From positions 1-39,119 of the IMG/VR virus record IMGVR_UViG_3300032236_001418: DNA of 39,119 bases, one strand, 5' to 3'. The position numbers were made by a program, and so were the translations under genes. Source of the stretch: a virus. The notes under the pieces are model-generated. The model saw nothing but the letters and a program-made list of their open reading frames with translations, did not search any database and was not told the origin of the DNA. Positions 1-6,839 of this stretch are shown here, piece after piece. Position 1 is the stretch's first letter. Each line of letters begins with the position of its first letter.

Positions 1-776
1 ACTGCCATGTTAGGCACTGACCAATCTGCTGTTTTAGCACTTTCAGCAAATGTTAAGTCATCCGGTTGAACAACAACACCTTTGCGATTTCGCATAGCCA
101 CATGAGTTAGTTTGCTCTGTTTAGCAAATGCGTATTCAACATAACCAATTGATCCTGCTAGTTGTTGAACATTGGCAGCAACACCTGCGTTGCCTTTTCC
201 TGCTGTGAGGTTAGCAGGTTTCCAAGTAACGGTTTTACCTGTTCCTGTTCCTGTTTTAAACTCAGGATTTACTTTGCTGAGATAATCAGTAAACACAGCA
301 GTGGTTCCGCTACTATCAGCACGAACCACTACATTGATAGACATATCAGGCAATGCCAATCCTGGATTAAGTTTAACAATAGCAGCATCGTTCCATTTAG
401 CAATCTTGCCTTGGTAAATGTCTGCTAGAGTTTTACCATCAAGAATCATTTTACCTGCTTCGATACCTTTGATATTAATCACAGCAACCAGTCCACCAAT
501 TACCGACGGAAATTGATAAAGTCCAGCTTCTTTTAATTTAGCATCTGCTGTAGGATCATCACTGGCTCCAAAGTCTACAGTTTTGGCCATGATTTGAGAA
601 ACACCACCACCGCTACCAATTGGGTTATAGTTTACGCTCGTTCCAGTTTCTTTATTGTAGGCTGCTGCCCATTTTGAATAGATAGGAGCAGGGAAAGTTG
701 CACCGGCTCCGGTAATTTGTGCTTGTGCGGCAAATGCAGCCGCAGATAATAGAACACCTACTAGTAGTTTCTTCAT
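1..776 (-). CDS. pstS: Phosphate-binding protein PstS (C-terminus cut by window edge)
   Basis: Periplasmic phosphate-binding subunit of the Pst ABC transporter, expected to raise phosphate uptake during infection. About 258 residues are visible and the reading frame runs off the left edge. It starts [20 protein letters not shown], a signal peptide, followed by the family hallmark [16 protein letters not shown], then [10 protein letters not shown] and the phosphate-contacting RADSSGTT stretch. The start is the ATG at 776, with AAGGAGAC 7 nt upstream. A Pho-box-like direct repeat lies just upstream. PstS is a well-known auxiliary gene in cyanophages and pelagiphages. Only the missing C-terminus is uncertain. 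Confidence 0.95.
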   Translation of the reverse strand, partial: MKKLLVGVLLSAAAFAAQAQITGAGATFPAPIYSKWAAAYNKETGTSVNYNPIGSGGGVSQIMAKTVDFGASDDPTADAKLKEAGLYQFPSVIGGLVAVINIKGIEAGKMILDGKTLADIYQGKIAKWNDAAIVKLNPGLALPDMSINVVVRADSSGTTAVFTDYLSKVNPEFKTGTGTGKTVTWKPANLTAGKGNAGVAANVQQLAGSIGYVEYAFAKQSKLTHVAMRNRKGVVVQPDDLTFAESAKTADWSVPNMA

Positions 777-818
777 ATGCTGTCTCCTTGATATGTGCTA
801 CTATTTAAACACACAAAT

Positions 819-836
819 ATTACAGCAATATTACAA
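819..836 (-). promoter_or_regulatory. Pho box upstream of pstS
   Basis: On the minus strand the sequence reads TTGTAAT-ATTG-CTGTAAT: two 7-nt direct repeats separated by 4 nt, giving the 11-bp period of a PhoB site (consensus CTGTCAT-N4-CTGTCAT). It ends 42 nt before the pstS start. The geometry and sequence match the enterobacterial/proteobacterial Pho box rather than the cyanobacterial type, so host PhoB probably drives pstS under phosphate limitation. An AT-rich stretch TTTAAATA follows at 802-809 and could supply the -10 or a weak late element. Confidence 0.65.
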
Positions 837-846
837 ACATTAAATA

Positions 847-1161
847 TTATCGACTTTTTTTGCCAGAATCTAAAAATTGATTATTCTCTCCAATGGAGAT
901 AACACAGGCAGCACCTTGGTTGTATTGAATTATGGTCCAGGTGTCTGTGCTCTTATTAACTAATACGCTATACCTAATTTCTGGATCGTTGCTAATTCCT
1001 ATCCAAAAAGGCAATTCTTTGATGTTATTGCTATTGAGATCTTCCAGCACTTCTGCCAGTGGAGCACAATTTATTTTTTTAGTATATGTTTTGTATTCAG
1101 CACAGGCGGGCAATGCCGCACCGAGTCCAAACAGTAAGGCCATTGCGGCAATTTTTTTCAT
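847..1161 (-). CDS. Small secreted protein of unknown function
   Basis: A 104-residue protein with an N-terminal signal peptide (MKKIAAMALLFGLGAALPACA, cleavage probably after ACA). The mature part is about 83 residues with two cysteines (NCAP near residue 32 and AACV near residue 85) that could form a disulfide in the periplasm. AAGGAAAC lies 4-5 nt before the ATG. It follows the PD-(D/E)XK-like gene by 26 nt and precedes pstS, so it may be read from the clpS operon. I do not recognise the family. Confidence 0.75.
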   Translation of the reverse strand: MKKIAAMALLFGLGAALPACAEYKTYTKKINCAPLAEVLEDLNSNNIKELPFWIGISNDPEIRYSVLVNKSTDTWTIIQYNQGAACVISIGENNQFLDSGKKSR

Positions 1162-1187
1162 TTTGTTTCCTTAATATTATTGGAATT

Positions 1188-2717
1188 TTAAGCAGAGCCC
1201 ATAGGAATTTTACTACCTAAGGTACGGGTTTGATTTTGTATACTGGCAGGAACTTCAGCGGTTTGTTGTTTTTGTGTAGGATCAAGTTGTGGAAATAGTT
1301 TGATCAGTTCAGCAGATAATTGATTTATAGGAGTTCCAGAATCAATCAATTGTTTTGCTTGTAGAGTAATTTTGGATTTTAAATCTTTATCATACACTTT
1401 GTTTCGCAACATTAAATTAGAAACAAAATCATTAAGAGCTGTATCTATAGATTTTTCAACTTCAGTTTTTTGTCTTAGTTCTGGAAATTGTCCATAAATT
1501 TGCGGGTCCGGATCACTGAATTTTAATTTTTTGTTTTGGTAGAGATCTAAAAGGAAATTGGTGATTTCATCTGCTAGTCCAGGAGTTCTATTACGATTTT
1601 TTGCCACTATGAATCGAGCATACTTATCGGCCCATGTTACAACATCTTCGTCTGAAGTTCCTTTTTTAATTTTTTCGACCTTTTCAACCTTTTCAGGTCT
1701 CAAACCTACAGACGGGACAATACCTCTACTTGCCCATTCTTTATTAGCTGAAATTAATTTAACACCAGGGGTGTATAAATCATCATACATTTTTTCAGGA
1801 TCGTCGTAATATTTCAATTCCTGAAGAGGAAAACTCATAAGCATAACACCGTCAAATTTGGTATTTTCAGGTCTTCCACGGTAAGCATTATAGGCTACTA
1901 TAGTATAGGGTTTGTAAAGGTCAGTCCCGCTAACCATGGCATTAACTAGTGGACTAATGTCTGCCCAGTCTTTCCCTTCAAAAATATAACCAAATAATTC
2001 TTCAGCGAATTGGGTGGTAGTGGTAGGATCAAGATTGGCTTTTTTAAGCAGTTGTTCAAATTCTCTTAGGTTGAGATTTTCACTTGGGTCGACTTTAAAA
2101 CCCTCGGGCATATATGAATTAATAATTTCTGGAACACGTTGATGTTGTAAAAATCCAGTGGATCCTAATCTCCCACCACTTGTTGATTTTTCGCCGGCAG
2201 CCGCTTTAACTTCAATATTATGATTGCCAATTTTGAGATCTCCGGCACCAAAAATACTAATATCTGGACTCAGTGCAGCTAACGCAAATTCTCCAGGACC
2301 TTTCTGTTCATTAGCCCCTATAAGTTTTAATCCATTGAATACACTGACAATAAAACTAATAGGGACATTAGTTTTATTAGGGGTTAATAGGTCTTCGAAA
2401 TGAACTCGTTTTCCACTGAGCATTTCTTTTATATTCACATAACCTTTATCTAACCCTTCGGCAAACAGCAGTTTATCTTCATACCTGCCTGGGGTATTAA
2501 CAATGACTTCAACGATTTCGTCTATGTATCCTTTGATGTCCCTGTCATTTTGATTTAGTGCTGCTCCAATTCGCTGAGTAATGTTGGTCCTATTCAGTGC
2601 CGAATAAATTTTGTCTAGCAGAGTAGCATCATCGGTAGTTTCAATGGATTTGATAACCTTATTCTTTAAGGTAGATAAATCATCTTCAATAAGTCTTAGG
2701 AATTCTCTTGCTCGCAT
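1188..2717 (-). CDS. Putative PD-(D/E)XK-fold phage protein with capsid-targeting-like N-terminus
   Basis: A 509-residue protein. It begins MRAREFLRLIE, the recurrent N-terminal motif seen on several unrelated proteins here, which resembles T4 capsid-targeting peptides and contains an LxE-type cleavage site. Residues about 139-187 (KGPGEFALAAL ... GAGDLKIGNHNIEVKAA ... GGRLGS) carry D160-x8-E169-V-K171, a PD-(D/E)XK nuclease signature, with an upstream conserved Glu (E143). The rest is unassigned and mostly helical. A perfect TATAAATA late element sits 7 nt upstream of the ATG, and it also follows the bilin reductase by 10 nt. Inference: a nuclease-like protein packaged in the head and perhaps injected. 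The nuclease call rests on one motif. Confidence 0.6.
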   Translation of the reverse strand: MRAREFLRLIEDDLSTLKNKVIKSIETTDDATLLDKIYSALNRTNITQRIGAALNQNDRDIKGYIDEIVEVIVNTPGRYEDKLLFAEGLDKGYVNIKEMLSGKRVHFEDLLTPNKTNVPISFIVSVFNGLKLIGANEQKGPGEFALAALSPDISIFGAGDLKIGNHNIEVKAAAGEKSTSGGRLGSTGFLQHQRVPEIINSYMPEGFKVDPSENLNLREFEQLLKKANLDPTTTTQFAEELFGYIFEGKDWADISPLVNAMVSGTDLYKPYTIVAYNAYRGRPENTKFDGVMLMSFPLQELKYYDDPEKMYDDLYTPGVKLISANKEWASRGIVPSVGLRPEKVEKVEKIKKGTSDEDVVTWADKYARFIVAKNRNRTPGLADEITNFLLDLYQNKKLKFSDPDPQIYGQFPELRQKTEVEKSIDTALNDFVSNLMLRNKVYDKDLKSKITLQAKQLIDSGTPINQLSAELIKLFPQLDPTQKQQTAEVPASIQNQTRTLGSKIPMGSA

Positions 2718-2724
2718 AATAAGG

Positions 2725-2732
2725 TATTTATA
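2725..2732 (-). promoter_or_regulatory. Late promoter element TATAAATA
   Basis: Perfect T4-type late element 7 nt before the ATG at 2717. If initiation follows T4 spacing, about 6 nt downstream, the transcript would be almost leaderless. There is no Shine-Dalgarno sequence between the element and the ATG. Confidence 0.6.
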
Positions 2733-3399
2733 TCGTTTCTGGGAACAATACGTATTCTACGAATTCGCGAATAACAGGTTCAGACACACCCATACTCACC
2801 ATGCTTTTTACTACATGCGGGTTTTGTTTTTGATAACGGCAATAACGATTTTGTGCCATGTGATAATCACTACCACTTTCTTGACTGTGTCCTACATTAC
2901 TCAAATAATAGTCAAATGTTCTCAGTGCCAAATGACACAATAGATTTAGTTCTTCTTCTGTATTAACATTACCTGCTGCTACCATAGCAGGACTGAATAT
3001 AGCTTTTGCCCAATCAGGCAAATCCCTTGGTTTATTCCATTCCAAGTCTTGAGTTTGTTCATCGAACCATTGCATCATAGGATGGCTACGGTCGCCGGAT
3101 GCTGAGTAATCTAAAAACGCACCAGTGATTTTATTCGGCCCACATACAGCATCGAACCCGAATATAGGACTGGAATCATTATAGTGAGGAAATACTGTGC
3201 AATGTAGTATATAAATCTTGTGGCTATCCCTACGATCTACTACTTCAACATGAGCTCTGCGGTAGTGATTACTTTTATAGATGGTATTATCCCAATCGTA
3301 GTTGGGATTTTGTACAACATATGGATCGCCGGATTTTTCTAGTATGTGATTAAACTGTGTTGCTAAGTGACTAATTTTTTCCCAAACATTGATCGTCAT
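2728..3399 (-). CDS. Ferredoxin-dependent bilin reductase (PcyA/PcyX/PebS family)
   Basis: A 223-residue enzyme that should reduce biliverdin IXalpha, made by the heme oxygenase encoded just upstream, to a phytobilin using ferredoxin. Family features seen: H66 in ILHCTVFP, aligning with the catalytic His of PcyA; D83 in IFGFDAV, aligning with the catalytic Asp; E52 in AHVEVVD, a candidate for PcyA Glu76; then AFLDYSAS, RDLPDWAKAIFS and the typical C-terminus YCRYQKQNP with a final LFP. Its start overlaps the 3' end of the heme oxygenase gene by 29 nt, so translation is coupled. The product (phycocyanobilin, phycoerythrobilin or another) cannot be told from sequence alone. Phage members (PebS, PcyX) are known from marine phages. 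Confidence 0.9.
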   Translation of the reverse strand: MTINVWEKISHLATQFNHILEKSGDPYVVQNPNYDWDNTIYKSNHYRRAHVEVVDRRDSHKIYILHCTVFPHYNDSSPIFGFDAVCGPNKITGAFLDYSASGDRSHPMMQWFDEQTQDLEWNKPRDLPDWAKAIFSPAMVAAGNVNTEEELNLLCHLALRTFDYYLSNVGHSQESGSDYHMAQNRYCRYQKQNPHVVKSMVSMGVSEPVIREFVEYVLFPETI

Positions 3400-3916
3400 A
3401 TGTTTCCAATACTTTTATTGCCCAATCAAAGGCTTTGTTGGCTTCGTCGCCTAGACTGTCATCTAATTTAGCCCTGAGAACTTTTGCTATTTCCGGTGCA
3501 TTATCAAATTCCAAACTGAGGTGACTACCAGGTGCTAATTTTTTAATCATCTGTCCACCAAAGATATCGCCCAGGTGCCAAGTATAGATATGCGCCAAAA
3601 CTGAATCAGATCCTAGCTTACCAACATAGTTAGTATAATCTTCAACTACGGGATGATGTTTTGAATAACCTAGTCGGTATTCTCGGACATTGTTTTCGTA
3701 ATCTTGAAAAATCAGTGGACCTCGAACCAATCCACCTAACCCATCAAGTAGTCCATGAAACTTGGCCTTGGTTTCAATATTGTGGTAGATACTCCATTTT
3801 TGATAAAGGAAGTCTGTCCATACTGCAGGTGTTATACTGCGATCAAATACGCTTTTCATAAAGGCGGTATTTTCCGCCAGGCTGTGTTTTTCCGCCGTAA
3901 GTTCTTTTAGACTCAT
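3371..3916 (-). CDS. ho1: Heme oxygenase
   Basis: A 181-residue enzyme that opens heme to biliverdin, CO and iron. The proximal heme ligand is H11 (LTAEKHSLAENTAFM). The distal helix carries the glycine-rich kink GDIFGGQMI at residues 116-124, preceded by LAHIYTWHL. Length and motifs fit bacterial and phage HO. The ATG overlaps the clpS stop by 4 nt (ATGA), and the 3' end overlaps the bilin reductase, so the three genes form one translationally coupled unit. With the reductase it gives a two-step heme-to-bilin pathway. Heme breakdown for iron is an alternative role, but the adjacent reductase makes bilin synthesis more likely. Confidence 0.93.
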   Translation of the reverse strand: MSLKELTAEKHSLAENTAFMKSVFDRSITPAVWTDFLYQKWSIYHNIETKAKFHGLLDGLGGLVRGPLIFQDYENNVREYRLGYSKHHPVVEDYTNYVGKLGSDSVLAHIYTWHLGDIFGGQMIKKLAPGSHLSLEFDNAPEIAKVLRAKLDDSLGDEANKAFDWAIKVLETYDDQCLGKN

Positions 3917-4218
3917 TCTGCCTCGGCTTTGAGTTTTAATGGAAAGTTATTGGCTTTGGCCAATTCAGTAGCATCTACGATTTTTTGTTCAGCTACTTCA
4001 TGTGAATACACACCAGCAATGGCACTGCCGTTATTGTGGATGTGCATGGTTAGATCATACGCAGTGCTTTCATCATGCCTAAAAATCCTCATCAGCATGA
4101 TAATAACAAACTCCATGGGAGTAACATCGTCGTTAAGGACCAAAACCTTGTATCTGGGCGGAGATTTAAGATCCTGATCGGTGACTTCATTTTTTTCAAT
4201 AATGGTATCAGTAGACAT
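3913..4218 (-). CDS. clpS: ClpS, adaptor of ClpAP (N-end rule)
   Basis: A 101-residue protein covering the whole ClpS core: PPRYKVLVLNDDVTPMEFV (N-end-rule binding pocket, NDD at about residues 29-31), the helix MLMRIF, MHIHNNGSAIAGVYSHEVAEQK, and a C-terminal LKAEAE. It is expected to deliver N-degron substrates to host ClpA or modify its choice of substrate. It is first in the clpS/heme oxygenase/bilin reductase operon. A perfect TATAAATA lies 6 nt before the ATG and no Shine-Dalgarno sequence is visible, so the message may be leaderless. No clpA is in the window. Confidence 0.95.
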   Translation of the reverse strand: MSTDTIIEKNEVTDQDLKSPPRYKVLVLNDDVTPMEFVIIMLMRIFRHDESTAYDLTMHIHNNGSAIAGVYSHEVAEQKIVDATELAKANNFPLKLKAEAE

Positions 4219-4224
4219 AATCTT

Positions 4225-4232
4225 TATTTATA
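4225..4232 (-). promoter_or_regulatory. Late promoter element TATAAATA for clpS operon
   Basis: Perfect late element between the hsp20 3' hairpin and clpS, only 6 nt before the clpS ATG. Expected initiation is within 1-2 nt of the start codon. Confidence 0.65.
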
Positions 4233-4237
4233 GGGTT

Positions 4238-4259
4238 AGGGTGGGGGAATCCCCACCCT
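4238..4259 (-). terminator. Strong hairpin after hsp20
   Basis: A 9-bp GC-rich stem (AGGGTGGGG / CCCCACCCT, 4-nt loop) immediately after the hsp20 stop. No U-tract follows on the minus strand, so it may act as an mRNA 3' end or stabiliser rather than a classical intrinsic terminator. Confidence 0.5.
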
Positions 4260-4263
4260 TTGA

Positions 4264-4707
4264 TTAACCAGCCTTGAGTTTTAGAACACGAGGTTTGAGT
4301 GCTTCTGGAACAACACGCTTAAGGCCAATGGTTAGAACACCATTCTTAATGGTGCCTTCACTGACTTCAATGTGTTGACCCAATTCCCAACTGCGAGTGA
4401 AATCTCTGCTGGCCAGTCCGCGGTGTAGGTAAGTAGGTTCTTTAATATCTACTTCTTTACGAGCACCACGAACAACGAGATTGTTTTGATCAATCTCAAC
4501 TGTAACCTCATCCTTGTCAAATCCTGTCACAGCGATTTCAATCTCATAGGTATCGTCATCGTGTTTAAGGATGTTGTAGGGCGGATAAGTGTTGTTGATT
4601 TGGTTTGCGAAGCGAGTTTCAAAGTTATTGAAAATGTCGTCAAATCCAATAAGAGCTCTGTTGAGCTGGTTGAGAGCGTTGGTGTCAAAACGAACTAATT
4701 GATTCAT
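4264..4707 (-). CDS. hsp20: Small heat shock protein Hsp20 (IbpA-like)
   Basis: A 147-residue holdase chaperone with an alpha-crystallin domain at about residues 40-130: YPPYNILKHDDDTYEIEIAVTGF, then LASRDFTRSWEL, the conserved GVLTIGLKR near residue 124, and a C-terminal PRVLKLKAG in place of a clear IXI tail. Such proteins are common in T4-like cyanophages and relatives. GGAGAAAAGCA precedes the ATG. The upstream region holds a composite early/late promoter and a hairpin in the leader (4740-4754), suggesting expression throughout infection. Confidence 0.93.
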   Translation of the reverse strand: MNQLVRFDTNALNQLNRALIGFDDIFNNFETRFANQINNTYPPYNILKHDDDTYEIEIAVTGFDKDEVTVEIDQNNLVVRGARKEVDIKEPTYLHRGLASRDFTRSWELGQHIEVSEGTIKNGVLTIGLKRVVPEALKPRVLKLKAG

Positions 4708-4739
4708 TGCTTTTCTCCTTTTTTAAGTAAGAATCGATC

Positions 4740-4754
4740 TGGGTATTTTACCCA
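4740..4754 (-). promoter_or_regulatory. 5' leader hairpin of hsp20
   Basis: TGGGTA-AAA-TACCCA, a perfect 6-bp stem with a 3-nt loop in the hsp20 leader, about 20 nt before the Shine-Dalgarno sequence. It may stabilise the message or tune translation. Confidence 0.45.
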
Positions 4755-4787
4755 TTTGCGTAATAGCCATTAGGTCTACTACACATT

Positions 4788-4821
4788 TATTTATTATAGA
4801 TACACAGAAAACTCTTGTCAA
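4788..4821 (-). promoter_or_regulatory. Composite early/late promoter of hsp20
   Basis: Minus strand: TTGACA (4816-4821), 17-nt spacer, TATAAT (4793-4798), a perfect sigma70 promoter. The -10 overlaps an AATAAATA late element (4788-4795), giving the fused string TATAATAAATA. The -35 lies over the end of the next gene (4818-5015). Confidence 0.75.
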
Positions 4822-5015
4822 ATGATTTGATTATTATTTTGTTCTTTTTTTAGTAGTGGATGAAGTAGTTTTTCTTCTATCCTACGAGCCATATCCTGCA
4901 TAATAACTGTGATATCCTCTCCCTTGGCTAGACGTTGCAGGGCAAGCCCATGCTCATACATTCGAACACGTTGGCACCAGGATTCGTAGCTTTCATCAGG
5001 ATTAAGTTTCATCAT
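4818..5015 (-). CDS. Small phage protein, unknown
   Basis: A 65-residue mostly helical protein (MMKLNPDESYESWCQRVRMYEHG...) ending in a basic, Asn-rich tail. Its ATG overlaps the stop of the upstream small gene, indicating coupled translation. Last gene of a run of small genes ending before the hsp20 promoter. Not recognised. Confidence 0.7.
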   Translation of the reverse strand: MMKLNPDESYESWCQRVRMYEHGLALQRLAKGEDITVIMQDMARRIEEKLLHPLLKKEQNNNQII

Positions 5016-5239
5016 CCATATTTAAGAGCAAACCAAGTGGCCCATTTGCCTTCGTAGAAAACAAATCTAGTATGCTTACGCACAAATTTACCCTGTTCGT
5101 CATCCCATTTTGGGGTTTGAGGTTGATGGTAGTAAAAGTCGAAGTCCTGATTGATCCGTAACCCTTGCTCTTTTAATTCGTAGACTATACGGCTAACATC
5201 GCTAGTGCTGAGATCATTAATTACAACTTCTTCAGCCAA
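5012..5239 (-). CDS. Small phage protein, unknown, TTG start
   Basis: A 75-residue protein. The only in-frame start near the 5' end is TTG at 5239, overlapping the stop of the upstream gene, with GAGAAA a few nt before it. The C-terminus TRFVFYEGKWATWFALKYG matches the end of the 5232-5486 product (DFVFYDGRDATMFMLAHGG) and more loosely that of 6576-6839, so these are members of one small fold family. Function unknown. Confidence 0.65.
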   Translation of the reverse strand: MAEEVVINDLSTSDVSRIVYELKEQGLRINQDFDFYYHQPQTPKWDDEQGKFVRKHTRFVFYEGKWATWFALKYG

Positions 5240-5486
5240 TATATTTCTCTACGGCTTCTACAGTTAGTTGTTGACTAGAGATGTATTGACCACCGTGTGC
5301 CAACATAAACATAGTAGCATCTCTGCCATCATAGAAAACAAAATCTATCCATTCCGAGCAAACGTGCGTTTCAAATCGTTCGCCGGGTAATCCAAACAGT
5401 TCTATGGCACCGGCAGAGGCCTCATCCCAGCGGTTAACATCTTTAACAAAGGTATTGTAAAAATAAATTCTAACTGTGGTGTTCAT
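5232..5486 (-). CDS. Small phage protein, paralogue of neighbour
   Basis: An 84-residue protein starting at the ATG at 5486 (a TTG three codons earlier is less likely). It contains the F-V-F-Y-x-G-x-x-A-T-x-F-x-L motif in its centre, shared with the adjacent downstream gene, which points to duplication. It overlaps the phosphoesterase gene upstream by 17 nt. Function unknown. Confidence 0.7.
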   Translation of the reverse strand: MNTTVRIYFYNTFVKDVNRWDEASAGAIELFGLPGERFETHVCSEWIDFVFYDGRDATMFMLAHGGQYISSQQLTVEAVEKYIG

Positions 5487-6261
5487 GTATTTCAAAATAG
5501 AAAGCAGGATTAAATTGACTGGTATCCTCGTGCCCTACGTAGCCACGCGGATTGCTTACTACCCGAGTAGTTCCTATTTCATAGTTCACCGGATCGTGAC
5601 AGTGTCCGTGAACCCAATAGACTATTTGAGGATTGTCTAAAATCAACTCACTTAGATCACTAGCAAATGATCCATTCATATGATGATCATGCCTATACTT
5701 TTCGTGTATACTTAGCTGGGTCGGCGCATGATGGGTAATTACCACTACCTTGCTGTTTTTATAATAAGGTAATTGAGTATTAAAATATTCTATTGTATCT
5801 TTGTGTGTGCGATATATAAACTCGGGACTGAGTTTATGATAATTTCCTGTGTCTTTGTAATAATTTTGAATTGCTCTAAAGTCGTTCATTCCAGCTCTAG
5901 CAACTTCGATCGTCACAGGATCGCCGCGATTAAAATCGGTCCATAGTGTAGCACCCATAAAAACTACACCACGATATTCTACTGCTTGATTTTCCAGCAG
6001 TGTAACATTAGAAGGCAGCAGTGCTTTAAGATCATCGTAGGTTGTATCCAAACGATGTTTATATGATTCATGATTACCTAGCACCATGAATACTTGTTCG
6101 TATTTAGAGCACTGCTGATTGAAAAAATCTACAACAAATGATTGTTGTTTTTTAAAAGTTCGATATTCGCAGATATCTCCGGCCAGTATCAGAATCTCTC
6201 CACCAGGTAATTCCAGTGGACCAAATTCCAAATGTGTATCACTGACCAGAGATATTTTCAT
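5470..6261 (-). CDS. Calcineurin-like metallophosphoesterase
   Basis: A 263-residue phosphoesterase with the complete metal-binding signature in order: SDTHLEF (D8-x-H10), LAGDI, LGNHES, ITHHAPT and WVHGHCHD. This is the dinuclear metal site of the family. The substrate is unknown: candidates are cyclic or linear nucleotides, RNA ends or phosphoproteins. It sits between the HTH gene (8-nt gap) and two small genes that overlap it in series, and it is probably read from the early promoter at 6528-6556. Confidence 0.9.
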   Translation of the reverse strand: MKISLVSDTHLEFGPLELPGGEILILAGDICEYRTFKKQQSFVVDFFNQQCSKYEQVFMVLGNHESYKHRLDTTYDDLKALLPSNVTLLENQAVEYRGVVFMGATLWTDFNRGDPVTIEVARAGMNDFRAIQNYYKDTGNYHKLSPEFIYRTHKDTIEYFNTQLPYYKNSKVVVITHHAPTQLSIHEKYRHDHHMNGSFASDLSELILDNPQIVYWVHGHCHDPVNYEIGTTRVVSNPRGYVGHEDTSQFNPAFYFEIHEHHS

Positions 6262-6269
6262 TTTTACAT

Positions 6270-6494
6270 TTAAGCGGCGTTAACACGACGGCTAACTGCA
6301 TAAACAGTTTTGCCGCTGGCGTTTACATCGGTGCGAACGCGATAGCCTGCTTTACGCAACTCACTCATACGGGCACGAAGATTCTTGATGCCATAAAGTG
6401 AACGTGCCTGTGCCTCACTGAGGGTACGGCCGGTGCCACGAAGATGGCTAACGAGGAACTCGTTTTGAGTGGTTGTAATAGTAGTGAATGACAT
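6270..6494 (-). CDS. Small winged-helix/HTH protein
   Basis: A 74-residue protein whose centre (LSEAQARSLYGIKNLRARMSELRKAGYRVRTD) fits a winged helix-turn-helix, with GKTVYAVS as the wing. It is common in phages as a small DNA-binding regulator. It is first in its unit, behind a perfect sigma70 promoter with an AAGGAG ribosome binding site, so it should be made early. The target is unknown. Confidence 0.75.
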   Translation of the reverse strand: MSFTTITTTQNEFLVSHLRGTGRTLSEAQARSLYGIKNLRARMSELRKAGYRVRTDVNASGKTVYAVSRRVNAA

Positions 6495-6527
6495 AAAATA
6501 AACTCCTTGTGTTTTTATGTGTCTTAT

Positions 6528-6556
6528 ATTATAGCAATAGTAAACTAGTGTGTCAA
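6528..6556 (-). promoter_or_regulatory. Perfect sigma70 promoter (early)
   Basis: TTGACA (6551-6556), 17-nt spacer, TATAAT (6528-6533). Both hexamers are perfect. Drives the HTH gene and probably the phosphoesterase and small genes downstream. Confidence 0.85.
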
Positions 6557-6575
6557 CGGTGTGTTTTGCCGTTTA

Positions 6576-6839
6576 TTATGTCCACTTTAGTAAGAACCAT
6601 TGATATTCTTTTTCTGTAGCCATTAGTATCCGCAGATTTCCATGTTCAGAATCCCATGACCATTTGGTGGGCTTTTCTTTTAGAAAAGTAATCAGAGATT
6701 GTTCGCAGCTAGGACCCCACTGTTGCCAACACCATTCTCTAATTTGGCAAAATAATTCTTTTTCGTTATGTTCACATTTTGCCATATACTTAAATCGGTG
6801 AAATCCGTTGTATCTGGCATCCAGTTTAGTTGGTTTCAT
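6576..6839 (-). CDS. Small phage protein, unknown
   Basis: An 87-residue protein (MKPTKLDARYNGFHRFKYMAK...) ending LRILMATEKEYQWFLLKWT, a pattern loosely shared with the small genes at 5012-5486. The ATG overlaps the stop of the DexA-like gene by 4 nt. Function unknown. Confidence 0.7.
   Translation of the reverse strand: MKPTKLDARYNGFHRFKYMAKCEHNEKELFCQIREWCWQQWGPSCEQSLITFLKEKPTKWSWDSEHGNLRILMATEKEYQWFLLKWT

Noticed and set aside
1-776. pstS as evidence of a bacterial chromosome
   Set aside because: It is next to phage-type genes with late promoters in the same orientation, and phage pstS is well established.
2728-3916. Cyanophage identity inferred from heme oxygenase and bilin reductase
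   Set aside because: No photosystem or phycobilisome genes are seen, and the promoters and tmRNA tag are proteobacterial in style; bilin genes also occur in phages of other hosts.
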